Assembly: GCA_013396655.1 (NCBI GenBank)
Contig: WBMV01003373.1
Span: forward strand, 124,001-188,000
DNA from: Campylorhamphus procurvoides
Taxonomy: Eukaryota; Chordata; Aves; Passeriformes; Dendrocolaptidae
DNA: 64,000 bases
Direction: 5' to 3'
Below the pieces are notes generated by a model, which saw only the letters and a list, made by a program, of their open reading frames with translations, had not been told where the DNA came from and did not search any database. This document shows, piece by piece, positions 59,986 to 64,000 of the stretch. Each line of letters starts with the position of its first letter. The first letter of the stretch is position 1. The position numbers and the translations under genes are program-made.

Positions 59986-62900
59986 TAGGAATTGTTATTC
60001 ATTTTATATCATTATTCATTTATGTACTTCAATGTAACTTTTCCTAGACAAAATTTAACAAACATACTTTTGATTAACAAGCATTGTTTGATATTTTTAA
60101 CATATTGGATGTCGTGGCAAACTTTACAGTGGGAATTTTTTAATTGAGATTTGTTTGGTAAAAAGCATTTGTTTTAAAAGGCTCTTGAAATTTTTTCAAG
60201 AAAAATATTAGAAAAGAACGTTTTTAAATACTTTGAGAAAGACAAGATTAGATATCTGCCTAGCCTTTTGCCACCCTTGTGTAATAGCCACTTCATTGAT
60301 GTAAAAAATTATCAGAAAACACAGAGAAGTCTTGTTCCTAAGTACAAAATACAAAGTCCCCAAGATTGGTTTGATCCTTCCTAGTTCACCAGGCACACTC
60401 AGTAAGAAAGAAGAGACTGTGCACACAGTCTCTTGTCACCTCACGTCTCTCCATGACGAAGGCACAATTATGCAATCAGATAGGAGACAGTGCAGCAGCC
60501 CACTAATAATAAATCAGAAGCACTCCACAAGGAGGGGAGAAAAATTGCTGGAGAAGGAAATAACCAAAATCAAATGGGAACTGACAAAGATTTAGGAAGG
60601 AAACTTTTGAGCACTCCAGAACTGTTTCTCACAATGTAAGTTTGCCATTTGACAAGCTCAGTGCTTTGGCATGTAAGATCAACATGAAAAAATGAGATGG
60701 AATTTCTATTATTAGTGCTTAACCTACCCCTCAAGAGTTCATCAAAGAGTGTATTTCATAGCTGTAACAAGATAAAAGCAGGCTTCTTGGACCTCTGATT
60801 ATGACCAGTAGCTGGAACTGTATGTTGCTGTTCAGATAAGTTGCAGTAACACCAGTCACTGTTAGTATTTGAATCATTGCCTTAATATTTCAGAGAGAAC
60901 TCAGATTTAGAGTAGCTGAAAGCATTGTGAAAAACCATAAGATAGTCTTAGAAATATAACAGATTTTACCTGTAAATTTGTCTCTATAGACAGTAATAGG
61001 AGTAGTAGGAGTCTCAGGGCAGCAGGATAATGTTTCTGCATGTGCCATAATGCTATCAATTAAGATTAAATCCTTAATTAGCTTCTAAATGAAGTTTATT
61101 CTTGAGCAATAATAAATTTATACTGACCTCTAGCAGGACACCTCTTACAAAGAGCAGCTACTATTTTTAAGGAATCTTCTGCCTAAAACATGACAGAAAA
61201 TCTAAGTGGCAAGTTCTGCAGCCAAAACTGATCATCTAACCACTCTAACTATACAAAACTGAGCTTTCAGCTCTTCCATTAGAAAAAAACCTCTTTTTAA
61301 AGCAACACAGAACTATTCACTGGAGTTCAGATATTATTTGTGGAAGACAGGTGTGCTGAAGCCAACAGGATTGCTCAGACCACCTGATCCTCGTTCAGGA
61401 ACAGGAAAGAAGGAGAAAAAATCCTAGTGTATTCCTTGAAGTTTTCTAGCACTGCACAGTCCTGGTCTGTGCTTGTGGGCCAGAGGAAGGGGAAGAAACT
61501 ACCCCTGTGACTCTGTATTAGGAGCAGAAGCACTTCTAAGAAGCAAACAGGAAGGAGGAGAGTTTAACTGACGCTCTTGAACAGAAAAAGTTCTGTGAAG
61601 CACCAGCAGTAAGAAAAGTGATAAGACAACACCCAGTACACCAGAAGGCTGAGGTTTAGGCACAGGTGTCTAGTGTCCAACTTTCATCAGTTGTTCTCCC
61701 AGAAATATCTTTTAAGCCTCTTCTCTACTTCAATATTTAAAATAAAAAATTTAAAAAAAAAAAGTTACTCAACAATAGTCAGGTCAATCAACTCCCAGTT
61801 ATAAAGCACACAACAAAACATCTTCCCTAGAATTTTAAACAACACTAACTAAGGGTTGGGAAAGGGAAATGAGGGAAAACCAGGGAACACATTAATACAA
61901 CTGGTTGATAAACTTATTAAATTAGTAGAAATTAGAGAACATGTAAAAATTTTAGTCCATGTATTCATAGAGAAACAAACAAGAACAGCTGTTTAATTCA
62001 AAATTAATGAGAAATAATTCCCTTTTCCTCAAAAGAGCAAGACCTTATTGTTAGCTTGTTATTATGAATTATTATTTCTGATAAAAAACAGAGCTGAAAA
62101 GGATTTGATTTTTTTTGTTTATTGTAAACTATTTGTATTTTATCACATCAATGTAACACATTAGGTGTGTCATTATATATGTTGTTCTACAATAAGCAAG
62201 CTCCGTATATTTTTGGGCTTCAGTGAGTTCTGCTGGCATGTTGTATTTAGAAGATATTTAAAAAAAAAATCCTTCTGGCTCTCCTCCAATTCTAAAATGC
62301 TTCTCATTTCTCATTTTTTGTGCTCACAGTTAAATCAGGCATCATCAGTGCTTGGAACACTTTGAGGGTAAATCCTGCTAAGGGCAGACTACACAGTAAG
62401 GGTAGAGAAACAAATCAGATGCAATCAAATAAAGCTGGCCAACAAATTACTGCCTGTCAGGTAGCCACAGTAGCCATCAACTTTTGCTGCTTTTTGCCAC
62501 CTTTTTTGCAGATTAGGGCATGTTAATGCAAACTCTCACTGAAGAGTTCTCCCTCTAAACTACAGAACGCTAAATTCACGCGTGCAAATAGACAGTGTTA
62601 GTTTGGCCCTGGGGAGGCAAAATCTCAAAACTTTTCTCACTCCATCACGGTCAGTTGTATGCTGACAGCCAAAGGCAATGTTTTCCAAACTGTTTCCAGC
62701 TCCTTTCCGAAACAAACCCTTCCATGTAGCTCTCTGGTCTCCTTTTCTCTCAGCCACTCACATGAATATTATGTTCCATCCGTCCCTGCAGAAGTAACAT
62801 AAACAATTGCTTTTTCACTTCCTTCTCACTGCTTTCATTTTTCAACAGATAGATACCTGCTATAATTTTGGGAAACATTTTGGGTCTGTATACATCACAT

Positions 62901-64000
62901 AACAACCCATACTACAGAGCACTCGTGCTCATACCCAGTGCACTAACAGTGAGACTAGAGGCAATGTTTCAACACTGGTGTAGTGATGTGCACAAGACAC
63001 TTAGTCTTTTGAAAATACAGGGTTTATGTTCATCTGTCTGTTTGCAAATAAACTGTCCACATAATATGTTGTTTTGGCAACACAATGATCAACTAAACCA
63101 TATAGATAGTCTAGCTTTTCTGTAACCTACTACAGCTATGGATAGGGCTGAGGAGCTATGTCCTTATATGTTGAAGGCCGAAAGAAAATGTCATGACATC
63201 TAAATGCATAGCTTTTGGAGCAATTTTCTCTGCATTTAGACAAAGGAACAGAGGAGTAACCAGCTCATGAAGAGCAGAAACTTGGGAAGTCAGAGCAGCT
63301 ATTAATTTTATCCTTTCAATTTTTCATGATACATCTAGGTAAGAGCAGTGCATTTTATCTGTGAAGAGGTTAAGCAAGAGACTGTTCTCTTTGTAGTGGT
63401 TAGCTCCTATGAATGAGCTGTTACATTTTCTGTAGGATTACTCTGTAGCACTTAAACAAGAGAAACAAGAAAGGAACTGCTAATAGTCTCAAAAGGGAGA
63501 AAAAGAATGCAAACATTTCCTGTACGCATCATAATAGATGTACAGCTTATAAAATTGTAAGTTGTAGGACGGATGCTTTTCCATGAAATTATAGATATAG
63601 CACTAGGGATGGCTCTGAGACCTCCAAGCAAGGACACCAGTATTACAGAAGCTCACTTTGCATCCTTGCCCCTCTGTTAATGGCAATAATCACCATCTGC
63701 TACAGGACACACAAAAAGGAAGGCCACAGTTATTTCCCAGGTATTGTCTCACAATCTATTCTGCTTTTGTTTTTTCAAGGCTAGTTCCGAGGTGCCCTTA
63801 CTCGGCTGGACACAATGCCAAATTAGCCTGATTGTCAGGCAGCTAGTATCTGAATTCAATATTTTCTGAAGAACGATCCTTTGGGGCTTATCAACAAGCC
63901 TGCAGGTGCTGCTTTTGCTCAAGAAAAGTGTCTGGACAGATGAGGCTCACAGCCAGTTGTCCTTGCTTCTCATTGCTTATTAACCAAATGTAAGCACTAG
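59986..64000. other. Single-copy-looking DNA, no gene seen
   Basis: No repeat, RNA gene or coding exon recognised. Small items: a hairpin with 11-bp perfect arms at 60411-60434 and an exon-like 38-bp segment at 62330-62367 (see findings). The last 250 bp are less AT-rich and look complex, as conserved non-coding DNA would, but this cannot be shown here. Confidence 0.5.
60411..60434. repeat. Short inverted repeat, 11-bp perfect arms
   Basis: AAGAGACTGTG (60411-60421) and CACAGTCTCTT (60424-60434) with the two-base centre 'ca'. Could form a tight hairpin. Confidence 0.85.

Overview
This window looks like nuclear DNA of a bird. The evidence is at least eleven fragments of the CR1 (chicken repeat 1) LINE, several with the avian CR1 3' end built from short 'attctatg'-like units, plus pieces of LTR retrotransposons of avian type. 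The rest is AT-rich, CpG-poor, single-copy-looking sequence. I cannot name the species. Nothing suggests a bacterium, a plasmid or an organelle.

I found no protein-coding gene, tRNA, rRNA, snRNA or CRISPR array. Open reading frames are short (the longest is 160 codons). The long ones are either CR1 sequence, its antisense, or simple repeats read through. The window is best described as a gene desert or the inside of a very large intron.

Layout. 0-11 kb: mostly single-copy DNA with CR1 pieces near 2.3, 4.3 and 8.5 kb, a TAATTA-rich stretch at 1.6-1.8 kb, and an old MIR-like SINE at 10.0 kb. 11.3-11.9 kb: an antisense CR1 joined to a probable LTR remnant. 12-21 kb: single-copy DNA with a second MIR-like fossil and two hairpin-forming sequences. 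21.8-22.4 kb: a 670-bp antisense CR1. 28.1-28.6 kb: a sense CR1. 35.1-36.0 kb: a 0.9-kb antisense CR1. 38.3-39.0 kb: a CR1 tail and a GAAA/GGAA microsatellite. 41.6 kb: a fold-back sequence. 42.5-43.5 kb: an antisense LTR-type element containing a GA microsatellite. 44.8-45.1 kb: an isolated GC-rich islet with a 15-bp tandem repeat and an A-rich end. 46.7-48.3 kb: a nest of transposable elements in which a TATA- and AATAAA-bearing LTR splits a CR1, followed by a second LTR piece. 55.3-55.8 kb: the best preserved LTR. 56.4-57.2 kb: a sense CR1 carrying the end of the reverse transcriptase region. 59.1-60.0 kb: a 0.85-kb antisense CR1.

Because there are no genes, there is no pathway to describe. 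The readable history is one of repeated CR1 insertion, at least one later LTR insertion into CR1, a few much older SINE fossils, and local duplication and inversion events. I did not find a convincing new biological system. The features most worth checking are the GC-rich islet at 44.8 kb, the nested insertions at 46.7-48.3 kb, the LTR at 55.4 kb and the fold-back sequences at 13.4 and 41.6 kb. All family assignments come from reading the sequence and from memory of the families, not from a database search.
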